Source: Nemertoderma westbladi
Taxonomy: Eukaryota; Xenacoelomorpha; Nemertodermatida; Nemertodermatidae
DNA: 64,000 nt
Direction of reading: 5' to 3'
Assembly: GCA_032718475.1 (NCBI GenBank)
Contig: JAUCBJ010007180.1
Coordinates: 1 to 64,000 of the forward strand
A model generated the notes under the pieces. It was not told the origin of the DNA, did no database searches, and was given only the letters and a program-made list of their open reading frames with translations. Positions 1-9,841 of the stretch are shown piece after piece (the stretch's first letter is position 1; every line of letters begins with the position of its first letter). The translations under genes were made by a program, and so were the position numbers.

Positions 1-1119
1 ATCCCAGATGCGATTTAATAGAATCCTATTGTATAGCTTTGCAGCAATCGAGATCAATGAGATTCCCCGAAAAGAACCATCGAGTGTTAGGTTGCCCTTC
101 TTGGGATCTGGCATCAACTTATTTGTTTTCATTTCTTGTGGGACTCTTGTTGTTCGGTACATGTCTACTATGATGGGATAGATGAGCTTTAAACACTCAG
201 GTATTTTAAAGACCTCAGGGGGAACACCATCTACTCCACTGGCACGATTGGTCTTAATGCTCTTTGCAGCAGCCTTCACTTCTGCAAATGAGATATCGCC
301 AATGGGAATATCTGGGAGTACAGACTTTTACTTCTATAAAGTTAACAGGCAATACCCTGTCATTGTTGAGGAGCTTTTCAAAGTGGGTTTTCCAACCATT
401 GAGGCGATCGGCTGGTGATTCAGCCTTAACCTTGGTGGTTGGTTGGCTTTTCCGCTCAGTAAGCAGGTTGATAGATTCCATGCCTGGGATGATTGCCTGC
501 CGTCGTCAGCATCATTGATGGCATCAACCTGTTGGTTTATTAGCTCCTGTAGATTAGCAGAGTACTGCCTGTTCAGGGACCTAGAAGCAGCCTTAACTGC
601 ATTCTTGGCCGCTGTAGTCTGTTTGAGTCGGGACTCTTTCTGCGCCTTATGAAGGTCATTTCGGCACTTCTGAATTTTGTTGTCAGTCCAGGGGGCCCTT
701 TTCTTGTTTCGAAGGTATACAGGAACTATTTCTGCAGCTGCTAACTTAACTGCTTCTGTAAAGGCAGTATAGCCCTCACAGTGATCTGCCGCCTCAGAGG
801 CAAGAGCCTCATACCTGTTGCTCAGCTGTAGTGTGAAGCTGGATCTCACACTTGGCTGTTGCAACAGAGAGGACCAGTCATGCCGCGGCAAGGCAGATTT
901 CGTTGTTCTGCTAGCACACAGACTAAGTCTTACCTTGGCCACAATAAGGCGGTGATCACTGGAGAAGGGTCGAAGTGTAAATGCATTACAGTCTTGTATA
1001 GAGCTCCTGTATTTCCTACGAAACAGAATATGGTCTATCTGGGACTTGTGACCACTGGGTCCACTATGAGTCCATAGCTTTCCAGTTCGCTTCTTGAACT
1101 GGGTTCCAGACGAAAACAA
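1..1119 (-). pseudogene. LINE family A, copy 1: endonuclease C-terminus to RT N-terminus
   Basis: An open frame at 334-1119 encodes the end of an APE-type endonuclease: QIDHILF, then SDHRLIVAKVRL, the usual SDH catalytic motif. A basic linker with PWTDNKIQKCRNDLHKAQKE follows. The frame breaks near 334-440, and the same protein continues in other frames to position 1 as the RT N-terminus (residues resembling DIPIGDISFAEVKAAAKSIK). The element reads leftward out of the window. Its endonuclease N-terminus is missing, because homology stops at the hairpin array at 1136. The family resembles RTE-like endonuclease-reverse transcriptases often annotated in invertebrates; the exact clade is uncertain. 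The same RT segment lies in the opposite direction at 8122-9841 and at 33334-33684. Confidence 0.85.
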
Positions 1120-1135
1120 TCCATTTCCAGAGATA

Positions 1136-1242
1136 GGACAATTTGGTCCTAGGACAATTCGGTCCCGGACAATTCGGTCCCATTTATTTAGTGTTTTGGG
1201 ACCGAATTGTCCGGGACCGAATTGTCCGGGACCGAATTGTCC
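1136..1242. repeat. Hairpin array of GGACAATTCGGTCC units
   Basis: Three 14-bp units in one orientation (1136-1149, 1152-1165, 1167-1180) are followed, after an 18-base spacer, by three units in the reverse complement (1199-1212, 1214-1227, 1229-1242). Spacing is about 15 bp. Single-stranded DNA or RNA could fold into a stem of about 45 bp. The array lies exactly at the edge of the LINE endonuclease homology, so it may be an insertion or a breakpoint. I do not recognise the family. Confidence 0.85.
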
Positions 1243-2194
1243 TACATCCGGTAGCCAATGGCGTGATTTTAATACAGGGGTTATATGTTCTCGTTTTCGA
1301 ACTCCACAGAGTCGTCTCGCAGCACTATTTTTGACATATTGAAGTTACTTGGTGTTTGTGAGTTAAATTATCTATCTAACAGCGTTAATTACAGCGCCGG
1401 AGGTATTATAAAACTGGGGCGGCAGACGATCGTGTGAAATATAATATTTATAAAAAGGGACGAAAATTTTTTTTTTTAACAAATCGCTACTCCATTATAA
1501 TTTAGTGTATTGCGCCAAAAGTACCTGTAAAAAGTATCAAATTAACTCCGCTATCTTTTATCTTAACATATATATTTAAAATTACGAATTTTAAGGGTCG
1601 AATTGTGTCCGCGTAATTCCACTGGCCTCTAGTGGCCGGACCTCCGCATTGCTAATGTAATCCATAGTGGGGGTTGGGGGGTGCTTTTTTGCCGAGTCAG
1701 CTCTCGGGGCAAATACCACACCCTGGTTTGCCATTCCACAGGGTGGGTGTCGCAATGGAGTCAGATATGAGGCCCATCACCCATATCTACTCTGGCAAAG
1801 CACATGACCCACCATTGGCTGTTGCAGCTCATCTGCTGGGTCATGCCCTGTACCCTTGCTGCCAGGTGCAGGTCGCAGCGAAGTGCTTTCAGAGTGAAGA
1901 CATGAGAACACTCTACTCCTGACCAGCCATTGGTAGATCACCATCTGCCTGGTCAATATTGGCCATTTCGACCCCTGCAGCCAACTATATGGGTCCTTAA
2001 CGTCCAGTGATAACCACTAGGGCGTCCTGTGATCCCCGAACGAAGGGGGTCCTAGTTACGAGTGACCAGTTTTGCACCTAGTAAGAGGATCTATGCGGTT
2101 CTACAGGTGCCGCTTACTCTGCAACTTTATGCTGCATTGGAGAGTGGCATAGTTTGTCGTGTGATCAATAGGACCTAGAATACCTGGACCTGAC
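1243..2194. other. Unrecognised spacer
   Basis: No supportable gene. 1360-1620 is AT-rich. 1640-2060 is more GC-rich and resembles an untranslated region of a LINE or LTR element, with no long frame on either strand. It lies upstream of LINE copy 1 in that element's orientation, so it could be part of its 5' untranslated region, but I have no second copy to compare. Confidence 0.4.
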
Positions 2195-2582
2195 CTGATC
2201 GTGCACTTAGTGCACAAATGGCCCTTAAATAGTGTACATTTTGTCGATATTTCAGGCACTGTGGTATTTCCAGTGCTATTCATCGGTAGAATGTTATTCT
2301 TTGGACTAAAGTGTGTTTACAGTAGCGAGTCGCAGTTGTGAAAGTTACCCTGCCTCTGTAGCAAGAACCTCCAGTAATTCTAAACCCTTGGGACGGACAG
2401 TGGAGTGACTCGCGCTGGTTATTGTTGTCGTTGTGTAGCTACTACATTGGCGAGAGGCACAGTGACGACAGTACAACAGCACTGAGGATCTTGTGCTGTC
2501 CGGGGGTACTGAGGGGGAGGCAGCTGGCGACCGCTAGCCTAAATATCATTAATTATAATATCGATAAACTCATATAGCAGCT
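2195..2582 (+). promoter_or_regulatory. Leader of an ORF3 module (copy 1)
   Basis: This stretch matches, in reverse complement, the region upstream of ORF3 in element 2 (41882-42330). Shared blocks include GTGTTTACAGTAGC, a GGGACGGACAGTGGAGTGAC block and a TACATTGGCG-like block near 2443. Just before the start codon both copies have ATAGCAG, one base, then TATGAC, which looks like a splice acceptor placed directly before the ATG. TACATTGGCG also resembles an LTR end followed by a primer-binding site, so a separate LTR element is an alternative reading. The left limit is approximate. Confidence 0.6.
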
Positions 2583-2747
2583 ATGACTGAGTTAATAGAA
2601 AATGATCTTGGTATCAGGGAGCGATATACCCTACCATTGCAGGCATTTGTTGATAGTTTAATAAGCGGCGACGCTAGTCAACCTACTACAGAGGACAATG
2701 GCCGTTATATCGAACCGCCAATGTCAAAGGAACAGCTAACTGAGTAA
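2583..2747 (+). pseudogene. ORF3 N-terminal fragment (accessory ORF of the giant BEL/Pao family)
   Basis: The ATG at 2583 opens 54 codons (start MTELIENDLGIRERYTL, later NGRYIEPPMS) before a TAA at the junction with the family C LTR. It is homologous to the start of ORF3 in element 2 (41881 downward). Most codon differences are third-position and synonymous, and the frame is intact here where the element 2 copy has lost one base. The rest of the protein is cut off by the LTR that begins near 2748. Function unknown. Confidence 0.7.
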
Positions 2748-3134
2748 CTGGACCGGTAACGGATAATATATGTATAATTATACATTATATGTATAATTGT
2801 ATAATTGTATAATTATACTTCTATACTACTGTGGCCTCTTCACCTAGTGGATGCTCTCCTTCGCCCCTATTGGCTAATAACCTACTTCACGCCTCTCCCC
2901 TCTCTGGGAGTGTTTCCCCCCCCCCCCCCCCCTGTTGGCCCCTGCTGGTTGTTTCCCCTTCCGAGGTGGTTTGACCTCTAACCTCCCTTTGTGTGGCTTT
3001 GGGGTTTGTGTTGTCCCCAGTGTTGGTTGTGATACGAGATTAGTTATTGCTAATCTCGTATCTCCAACATATTGCTGAAAAGGTGCCACTTCCCATTTTA
3101 TGAGGGTAATGCGGCGGAATTGAATCCGCTTACA
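2748..3134 (-). repeat. Family C 3' LTR, truncated
   Basis: On the minus strand it begins TGTAAGCGGATTCAATTC at 3134, directly after a polypurine tract. It matches copy 2 at 26913-27270, including TTGGAGATACGAGATTAG and TTAGCCAATAGGGGCGA. It ends in the ORF3 fragment near 2748, with local similarity at the join (ACCGGTCCAGTTACTCAG), so the exact breakpoint is uncertain by about 10 bases. A run of 18 C sits at 2917-2934. Confidence 0.8.
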
Positions 3135-3175
3135 CTCCCCCCCCCCATGCTATCTTCCCGGTGAGAAGATAGCAT
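3135..3175 (-). promoter_or_regulatory. Polypurine tract and adjoining hairpin
   Basis: On the minus strand a perfect 11-bp stem (GATGCTATCTTC pairing with GAAGATAGCAT; plus coordinates 3147-3175) is followed by a G-run ending in AG (3135-3146) and then the LTR. The same hairpin, G-run and TG start occur at 26470-26508. A polypurine tract primes plus-strand DNA in LTR retrotransposons. The conserved hairpin just before it is an added feature of this family. Confidence 0.75.
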
Positions 3176-3179
3176 CACC

Positions 3180-4338
3180 TACAAGTGCGCTTCAATTCCG
3201 CTGGAACCCGATCTACTATCGGGTGTGGGGTGGAGTTCTTTTCTCGGAGTCGGCTTTCCAGGCCGCTCCCTCTGGGTATGATATTGCTACCCCTTCTTGG
3301 TGCAACCGCAACCTATGTTGCACCAAGACATCTGACGTCTCCGTTCGAGACAATTGTGGACTCCTCACACAATTTTAAAAACTCCTCACTCTGAACTCGC
3401 TCTCAATCTCACTCTCCCTTACTCTTCCTCTCTCCCTGCTCGCTCCCCACACTTGAATTGCACCCGTATCACTTTCCACATGCGTCAACACCTCCTCTCA
3501 ATATCTCCATGTGCTCCTGTACTCTCTACCACTCCCAAAGGTGCCAAATTTTCTTATGCTACCCCTCTCTGTGCTATCATTCTATCTACCTTGCTACTTA
3601 CTTCTTACTTACTACTTACTATGTAACTCTCTTACTACTAACTCTATTAACTCTACTAACTTCTACTAACTCTACTAACTCTCTAACTCTACTAACTCTC
3701 TAACTCTACTAACTCTCTCTAACTCTACTAACTCTCTAACTACGTGGCGCTTTCTGGTGCCCACAACCCCTCTACTACTACTTCTCATGCGCTATCGAGC
3801 CTACATACCACCTCTACTCTCTTTCTACGTGGCGCTTTCGGTGCCCACAACCTCTAACTCTCTCGGTACTATGTACCCTGCTACTCCGGTACTAGTATGT
3901 ACCCTGCTACTACTCGTGGTATGTCAATATACCACACTCCCTATCTTCTGCCTACTTCTAACTCTCCCGGTACTACGTACCCTCCTACTCCCGTGGTATG
4001 TTTATATACCACACTCCCTATACCTCCCTACTTCTAACTCTCCTGGTACTACGTACCCTCCTACTCCCGTGGTATGTCTATATACCACACTCCCTATTCT
4101 GCCTACTTCTAACTTCTTACTAACTTCTACTCTTCCTAACTTCTCTAACTTTCTACTACTACTTACTATCTAACTCTTACTAACTTCTAACTCTACTTAC
4201 TATCTAACTTCTTACTAACTATTACTTTCTAACTTTCTACTTATTTTATTATTTTATTATTTTATTTTATTTATATTTATGTGTGGGAAGGGCGTCTCGC
4301 CCTCATTCCCACCCCCCTCAGTCCAACACATTGGACGA
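3180..4338. repeat. Pyrimidine-rich (CTAACT) simple repeat tract
   Basis: No gene. On the plus strand this is dominated by CTAACTCTACTAACT-like repeats (3600-3740, 4120-4250). A CTACGTGGCGCTTTC block appears twice (3740, 3823), and a block around CCGTGGTATGTCTATATACC appears three times (about 3910-4095). On the element's own strand it is purine-rich. It occupies the position where RT, RNase H and integrase would be expected. Confidence 0.75.
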
Positions 4339-4776
4339 CTAAACTCTAAGGTGCCCCTTCTTCCAGTAGGCACTCTCCCACTGCCCCCCTATACGTCCTC
4401 TTATCCTTCGCCACACTCTCCTTGCCAATTCCAACTCTCTAGGAATTGATTCTCCCTCTTCCGCCACCCTAAGATCGGGTCTTCCCGCCGCCTTCTTGAT
4501 TTCCTCATGGTCCCCTGGCAGCAAAATGCCACCCTTCATCTTGTCGTCTCCTGGCGGTAGAATGAAAAGAAATCGAAAGAATAGATAGAACAGAATGGAT
4601 AATACTAATCCTATCCCTTTCCACCCTGTCTTCTTATTTGACCTCCCCCTTTTCGGTATGCCTCTCAACTGGACCGGCGTCTCCTCCGACACTCCACCGG
4701 ACACTCCTCCGGAACTCCTCCGGACATCTCGCCGTCCACTCTTCTCCATCCTCATACCGATACTTGCCGGGAACAT
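4339..4776 (-). CDS. Small reading frame with one membrane-like segment
   Basis: A 145-residue frame overlaps the end of the protease frame by about 140 bases in another phase. After a basic N-terminal half (RRSSGG, KRGRSNKKTGWKG) comes a hydrophobic stretch, GLVLSILFYLFFRFLFILPP (about residues 57-76), then a charged tail. It could be the true continuation of the protease frame after a frameshift, since its first 50 residues cover the same DNA, or a chance frame in skewed sequence. Not recognised. Confidence 0.3.
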   Translation of the reverse strand: MFPASIGMRMEKSGRRDVRRSSGGVSGGVSEETPVQLRGIPKRGRSNKKTGWKGIGLVLSILFYLFFRFLFILPPGDDKMKGGILLPGDHEEIKKAAGRPDLRVAEEGESIPRELELARRVWRRIRGRIGGQWESAYWKKGHLRV

Positions 4777-5710
4777 CCTTGTTCCATCCCATCGTCTCTA
4801 AGTCTTCCGCGTCGAATCCATTCTCCTCCGCCCACTCTCTTGCTGTTACTTCCCCTCCTAACTTATCTACCGACGGTATTTCTCTGGAACTATCCTCTAT
4901 CCTTTCACCACGCTCCACTATGCGTGGTTCCAGATCTATACCCAACTCCTGGTATCCTTCCCCGGGCCGCTTCTCACATGGGACCTCCCCATCGCCCGTC
5001 TCTGGTTTCTCCTCTACGTCCTTAACGGTGCCTGATAGCATGCACCCTGATGTCTCCGACACCCTGGATGGAATCTTGGTTTTAATTGGGCCGCTAAGCG
5101 TCCATCCGAACGGCGTGAGAATCGCCGTCGGATCCCGCTGCTTATTCTCTCCGAATATGGTCCTTACTCTCTCGTGGGCCGTCGGACAATCCATTCCGAC
5201 TATGATGGATACCTTCGAGACGTCCACTTCCGGTATTGAGAAATCGATATCGTCCAGGAACCGGTATTGCTCGACCTCGATCTTAGTTGGTCTCCTGGCA
5301 TTTATGTTGATCGATTCTATTATCTGAATGGGGTCGATGGTCGCCCCATAGTCACATCCTGGTGCTATTGCTGATATCTCGCACCGTCCCGTCCTCATCT
5401 CCAGGACCTCATCCTTACTCGAGATAGTAGTTACCGCCATCCTACTCGGCCTCGTCTGTAACCCTATCTCCTCGGCCACCCAATTCTCCACCAGCGTGAA
5501 GGCTGCTCCGCTGTCGACCAGCATCAATGTTGTGACTGATCGGCCGCCCTTTCCTGATATCCTCACTGGTACTACCCCGAGTAGTACTTTCCTCTTTCTT
5601 CTTGCTCCTGTCGTGCTCGTAGCCATTGTTTGGCCTCCAGTCTCATCGTCTCCTATCGGTGTTTCTCTACACTCTCCGATCTGTGTCCTTCTACCACGCA
5701 TCGATGACAT
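4634..5710 (-). pseudogene. Family C retropepsin-like protease (DUF1758 type)
   Basis: This 358-residue frame contains LMLVDSGAAFTLVENWVAEEIGL (split here as VDSGAAFTLV, then ENWVAEEIGL), the catalytic Asp-Ser-Gly of Pao-type aspartic proteases. It also contains the later family block SIIVGMDCP and LTPFGWTLSGPI, typical of DUF1758. The enzyme would cut the Gag-Pol polyprotein in the particle. The tail (about residues 230-358) is acidic and charged, where RT would normally begin, and no RT motif follows. It overlaps the Gag frame by 58 bases in the -1 phase. That fits either a programmed frameshift, as in many retroelements, or a mutation. I see no canonical slippery heptamer in the overlap. 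Confidence 0.8.
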
Positions 5711-6816
5711 AGTCCGTTTGTATCCGCGTAGGCTACACGATCTTGTTTAGGCAACGCTTGCCAATGCTTACAACTCATGGTCTTATGGGTTCCATCCCTA
5801 TGCAATTGACATTCGAATCCTGGATTGTAGCGTTCCCTGTATAGTCCTTCACGTATCGCGCGTAGATTTATATCTACCGGTTTAGTGTTTTGGTTATTTG
5901 GACTCGGCCTACTGGGTGTGTTGGGATTATATTTGTTCGTGATGTTATTTTGTTTCTGTCCCTGCCACGGTGTGGCCCTACTCCCAGCTATCTGTGGGCT
6001 TGTAGCCCCCTGTGTGGCCGCATGTGGTAGCGACTGTCTCACTCTCGGGAATGGATCTGCCGGATTATGTTCGGGTTTAGGCCTGTTGTATTCGGTCTTC
6101 GGCGCCTTCCCCAAACTATCCTCACTATAGACTGGGTCTGTAATCAACTCTGCTTCGTAGTTGAGGAAGTTCGACATTTCCTCTAGGCCCGGTTCCGCAC
6201 CTTTCTTCTCCCGGGTGGAGAAGGCGATCTTCCTCCACTTATTGCGTAGCCAGATCGGCAGTGCCTGCGCTATCGTGGTGATGTTATTAGATGCGTTGAG
6301 TTCGTATGGCGCGTCTAGCGTCTTCAGCACGATTAACGCCTTCTCGACCTTGTTTGCGAAGTTCTTTATGCTAACAGGGTTATCCTGTAGGCCACCCGAT
6401 GTTATTCCCCCTAAGGTCTGCCGGATGATCTTGGCAGGGTGTCTGTATTCCCTGTCTAGGGCCCGCCATGCAGTCGTGAAGCCACCCTCGATGCCCTGAT
6501 ACTGCCTCACGATGTCGTACGCTGGGCCTCCTGTATATACCTGTAGATATTTTAGGCACTCCGCCTGCGTCAGGTTCTTAGTTAATATCTCATTGCTGTA
6601 CATGCGTCGGAATTGCAGGTATTCTTCCGGTCTGCTTCCGTCGAATTTAAATGGCTCTACTGGTGGTAATTCGATTCTGGTCTTGAGCGCATCGATAAGT
6701 GTTGCCATTCCCATTGCATGTGCTTCCAATGGGTTCGAGGGATGCTGTACAGATTCTCCTGTTGGGTGCGGTCCGCCCATCGGGCCTGTTGACTTTCTCT
6801 GTGTCGGATATACCAT
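5653..6816 (-). CDS. Family C Gag core (DUF1759-like)
   Basis: 387 residues. The block LPPVEPFKFDGSRPEEYLQF and the following AECLKYLQVYTGGPAYDIV are typical of Pao/BEL Gag capsid regions (DUF1759), which assemble the virus-like particle. Residues 240-320 are Pro, Asn and Gln rich. Near the C-terminus, CQLHRDGTHKTMSCKHW and CHRCVVEGHRSE form a zinc-knuckle-like array for RNA binding. The last cysteine of the second knuckle falls only in the overlapping protease phase. The frame is intact across this span; its start is uncertain because upstream Gag pieces lie in other phases. Confidence 0.75.
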   Translation of the reverse strand: MVYPTQRKSTGPMGGPHPTGESVQHPSNPLEAHAMGMATLIDALKTRIELPPVEPFKFDGSRPEEYLQFRRMYSNEILTKNLTQAECLKYLQVYTGGPAYDIVRQYQGIEGGFTTAWRALDREYRHPAKIIRQTLGGITSGGLQDNPVSIKNFANKVEKALIVLKTLDAPYELNASNNITTIAQALPIWLRNKWRKIAFSTREKKGAEPGLEEMSNFLNYEAELITDPVYSEDSLGKAPKTEYNRPKPEHNPADPFPRVRQSLPHAATQGATSPQIAGSRATPWQGQKQNNITNKYNPNTPSRPSPNNQNTKPVDINLRAIREGLYRERYNPGFECQLHRDGTHKTMSCKHWQALPKQDRVAYADTNGLCHRCVVEGHRSESVEKHR

Positions 6817-8121
6817 TGGGGGTAACGGCCCCCTCCATATCTCCGTGTTGCAAGATCTGTTCTCGTCCAGGGGGTTCGATGTTCTTATTCCCGGTTGAGT
6901 GTATTGTTGATATTGTAATGGGGGGATGTCACCCTGTCTCCCTGTCCACCGGTATTATGTTTGGTACTGGGGTTGATGTTAATATATTGGGGCCCATACA
7001 CCTATCCGCAATAACTCTCCCCTCCCCTGGATATATGTTATGTCCCTGCATATTATAGTCATGCTGCTGTGCTGGTACCGAACCGATATAGGCCTATCCC
7101 CTTCTTGCCTACCTACCGGTATATACGCCGTGACTTCCAGATCTAATCCCGTCATTCGCGCTACCCTATCGCCTACACTATCTCTCCCAGCATGGCCTAT
7201 AGTATGTGCAGTAAGGCCTATAGTATGTCCTGCAGTCTGCCTGTCTCCTTCCGGACCGAAGTTTATTCTTCTCGAATAATCCAAGAAGTCCTCCCCGCGA
7301 CTACCGTACTCACGATCGGCAGCTATATCCCGTCGGGAAGTTTCTCTTCGATCCCTTCTTCTGTTCTCTTCCTCGTATCAGTACGTTCTGTACCCTTCTC
7401 CTGGTGTGCGGTGCGTCTCTCCGGGGCAACGGCAATCTCCCAGAGTTCGACCCCACTCACTCCCTAACTCCATCTCTACTACCGACGGTTCACTGTCCGT
7501 CCTTGCTCTCCGGTTGCTCGTAGCAACGCTTCTTCTATTCTCTTCACGCTCTTGTGATCTCTCTTCGATCTCCTGGTTAAACTCTACTATTCTTCTTCTC
7601 TCCTCCGTCTGACGTCTTCTCGCTCGCCCGCTCTCGGCGTCAACATCTCTCTCTCTGTCCGGCTGGACCCTCCTGGGGATCCTCGTCATTCCCCTACTAT
7701 TCTCCGTCATCAGGTGCTGCGGTTCACCTAACTCGGCGCATTATCCGCCGACGCTTGTGGGGTATTTTCTGCCCCCCCCCCCCTCTCACCACTAATCTCT
7801 CGAGGTGGGGCGCCCGTAGCCCCCCCCCCCCCCCCCCCCCCCACTCGCCACTTCTTACTTCACTACCTCTTACTTCGCTTCTACGCCTTTCTTGGGGGAG
7901 ATTTTCTCTCTTTCGTAGTCTCAACTTTCCCTGGTTTACCTTCTCTCCCTCTTTGGCCTCCTTTAACAGTTTCTTAGTGGCATTGTAGGCCCATCGAAGC
8001 CGATCGCTGGTCCCGACGTCCTCTTCACATTCCCCCTCCTCTCCTGATTCGGCGCCATACCGGCGGCCCCACCGTCGCTGTTCCGGTGGGCGGTCCGTCA
8101 CCCTCGGCCTGTGGCTGGCCG
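6817..8121 (-). pseudogene. Family C Gag N-terminal region, frameshifted
   Basis: Two partial frames lie here. 7724-8101 contains EEDVGTSDRLRWAYNATKKL, matching copy 2 at 27900-28015, then turns into low-complexity Gly/Arg residues where poly-G runs (about 7770 and 7820-7840) shift the frame. 7378-7710 encodes a Glu/Arg-rich helix (RRQTEERRRIVEFNQEIEER), probably a coiled coil. 6817-7377 has only short frames with Gag-leader-like composition. The region stops at about 8121, where it joins LINE sequence at CCGGCCAGCC. Confidence 0.6.
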
Positions 8122-8481
8122 GTTAAGGCTGAATCACCAGCCGATCGCCTCAATGGTTGGAAAGCCCACTTTGAAAAGCTCCTCAATAATGTCAGGGTAT
8201 TGCCTGAAAACTTTATAGAAGTAAAAGTGTCTGAGTCTGTACTCCCAGATATTCCCATTGGCGATATCTCCTTTGCAGAAGTGAAGGCTGCTGCAAAGAG
8301 CATTAAGACCAATCGTGCCGGTGGAGTAGATGGTGTTCCCCCTGAGGTCTTTAAAATACCTGAGTGTTTAAAGCTCATCTATCCCATCATAGTAGACATG
8401 TACCGAACAACAAGAGTCCCACAACAAATGAAAACAAATAAGTTGGTGCCAGTTCCCAAGAAGGGCAACCTAACACTATGA
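8122..8481 (+). pseudogene. LINE family A RT, N-terminal part
   Basis: The frame encodes the pre-RT and finger region: WKAHFEKLLNN, DIPIGDISFAEVKAAAKSIK, then GVDGVPPEVFKI (the conserved DGVPPE block of LINE RTs), ending KKGNLTL and a TGA. The stop results from a 2-bp loss relative to copy 1. RT would copy LINE RNA at a nicked target. Confidence 0.8.
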
Positions 8482-8500
8482 TTATTTTCGGGGAATCTCA

Positions 8501-9841
8501 TTGATCTCGATTGCTGCAAAGCTATACAATAGGATTCTATTAAATCGCATCAGGCATCCCAATGAGAGACTGCTCCGTGGAAATCAGAATGGGTTCCGTA
8601 AAGGTCGTGGGACCATGGAGCCCATTTTGGCACTTAGAAGGATAATTGAAGAATTATCAAAAAAGAAAGACAGGCATCTGGCTGTTATCTTTGTTGACTT
8701 CTTCAAGGCCTTTGATTCAGTCTCTCGCTCACGTATGTTCAGCATACTTTCATTATATGGGATTCCTGATGAAATTATTGCAGCAATCAGATCAGTATAC
8801 GATGGTTCGACAACATTTGTGTCTACTGTTGACAGTGACACAGAACCATTTGAAGTGTTATGGGGCGTGCTCCAAGGAGACACACTTGCACCGTTCTTGT
8901 TCATTATTGTGGTTGACTATGTTTTACGCATGTCCTTAGATCATCATAATGATGATGGGGTGATGATAACTCCACCTACTGGCTCCAGAAGTCGAGGAAA
9001 TCCTGCCAAGTACCTAACTGATCTAGACTTTGCTGATGACTTAGGAGTACTCTCAGAATCATTAGAGGGAGCCCAACGGCTCCTCAGCTCATTAGAACAT
9101 GCTGCTTCTAGTGTTGGTCTTTTTATTAACTCCAGAAAGACCAAAATTTTGACAGTTAACTTTGAAAGTCCTCATCAAGTCTCTGATCGGATGAGCATTA
9201 GCTCAAAGGATGGTATGCTTGAGCATGTGGACGACTTCTGTTACCTGGGATCATGGATCCGGAAGTCAGGTGAGGACCTTCGAATACGTAAGGGAAAGGC
9301 ATGGGCAGCCTTGAATAGGCTTTTCAGGATTTGGAAGTCACCGAGAATTAATCGGAAACTTAAGGTCCGATTATTTAGAGCAGCAGTAGTTCCAGTACTC
9401 CTCTATGGGAGTCCATGCTGGGCTCTAACTGCTGAGGACACCAAATCTCTGGATGGCACATTCACAAGAATGCTACACCGGGTTCATTGTGTCAAGTACA
9501 ATGCACACATCTCCAACCAGACACTATATAACATTGGAGGTGTCTCATTGGTTCCCCCAAGTGTGACACTAGAACAAAATCGCCTCCGCTATGCAGGACA
9601 TTGCTTTTGCTGTGAGGACCAGCCAGTGCATAATCTTGTACTTTGGCAGCCTCATGGAGTGAATAAGCATGGTGGACAGCCCATGACTTTCTTGAGACGC
9701 ATCCTAAAGGACACTGGCCTTAAAGATGCGGATGATCTAGCAAATGTCATGGGTGATAGGGAGTTGTGGCGGTGCAATTTTGTTGACAAGCCGGCACAGC
9801 ATTCTAAAAAATGCAGCTGCAATGCAGCATGCCGATCCTAG
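8501..9841 (+). pseudogene. LINE family A RT palm and C-terminal domain
   Basis: About 446 residues without a stop. Visible motifs: NQNGFRKGRGT, VIFVDFFKAFDSVSRSRMF (motif A Asp), GVLQGDTLAPFLFI, and LDFADDLGVLSE (motif C catalytic FADD). Then come VGLFINSRKTK, CYLGSWIRKSG and VVPVLLYGSPCWAL, the C-terminal region (DUF6451-like) found in these LINEs. All catalytic residues are present. The break is upstream, at the frame shift near 8480. The first residue is set by that shift, not by a true start codon. Confidence 0.88.

Larger units (their letters stand above)
2748..8121 (-). mobile_element. BEL/Pao-like element, family C copy 1 (gag-pro only)
   Basis: Read on the minus strand it has a Gag N-terminal region (8101-7378), Gag core (6816-5653), aspartic protease (5710-4634), a purine-rich tract, a polypurine tract and a truncated 3' LTR (3134 to about 2748). 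The 5' LTR is missing: homology with copy 2 stops at about 8121, where family A LINE sequence starts. No RT, RNase H or integrase motif is visible between protease and LTR, a gap of about 1.5 kb. It is therefore either internally deleted or a non-autonomous gag-pro derivative. Confidence 0.8.

Noticed and set aside
1136-1242. CRISPR-like regular repeats
   Set aside because: Spacers are one to two bases, orientation reverses in the middle, and the context is an animal genome.
4638-5327. Plus-strand 229-residue frame
   Set aside because: Antisense shadow of the family C protease frame; Ser/Pro-rich composition reflects the opposite strand.
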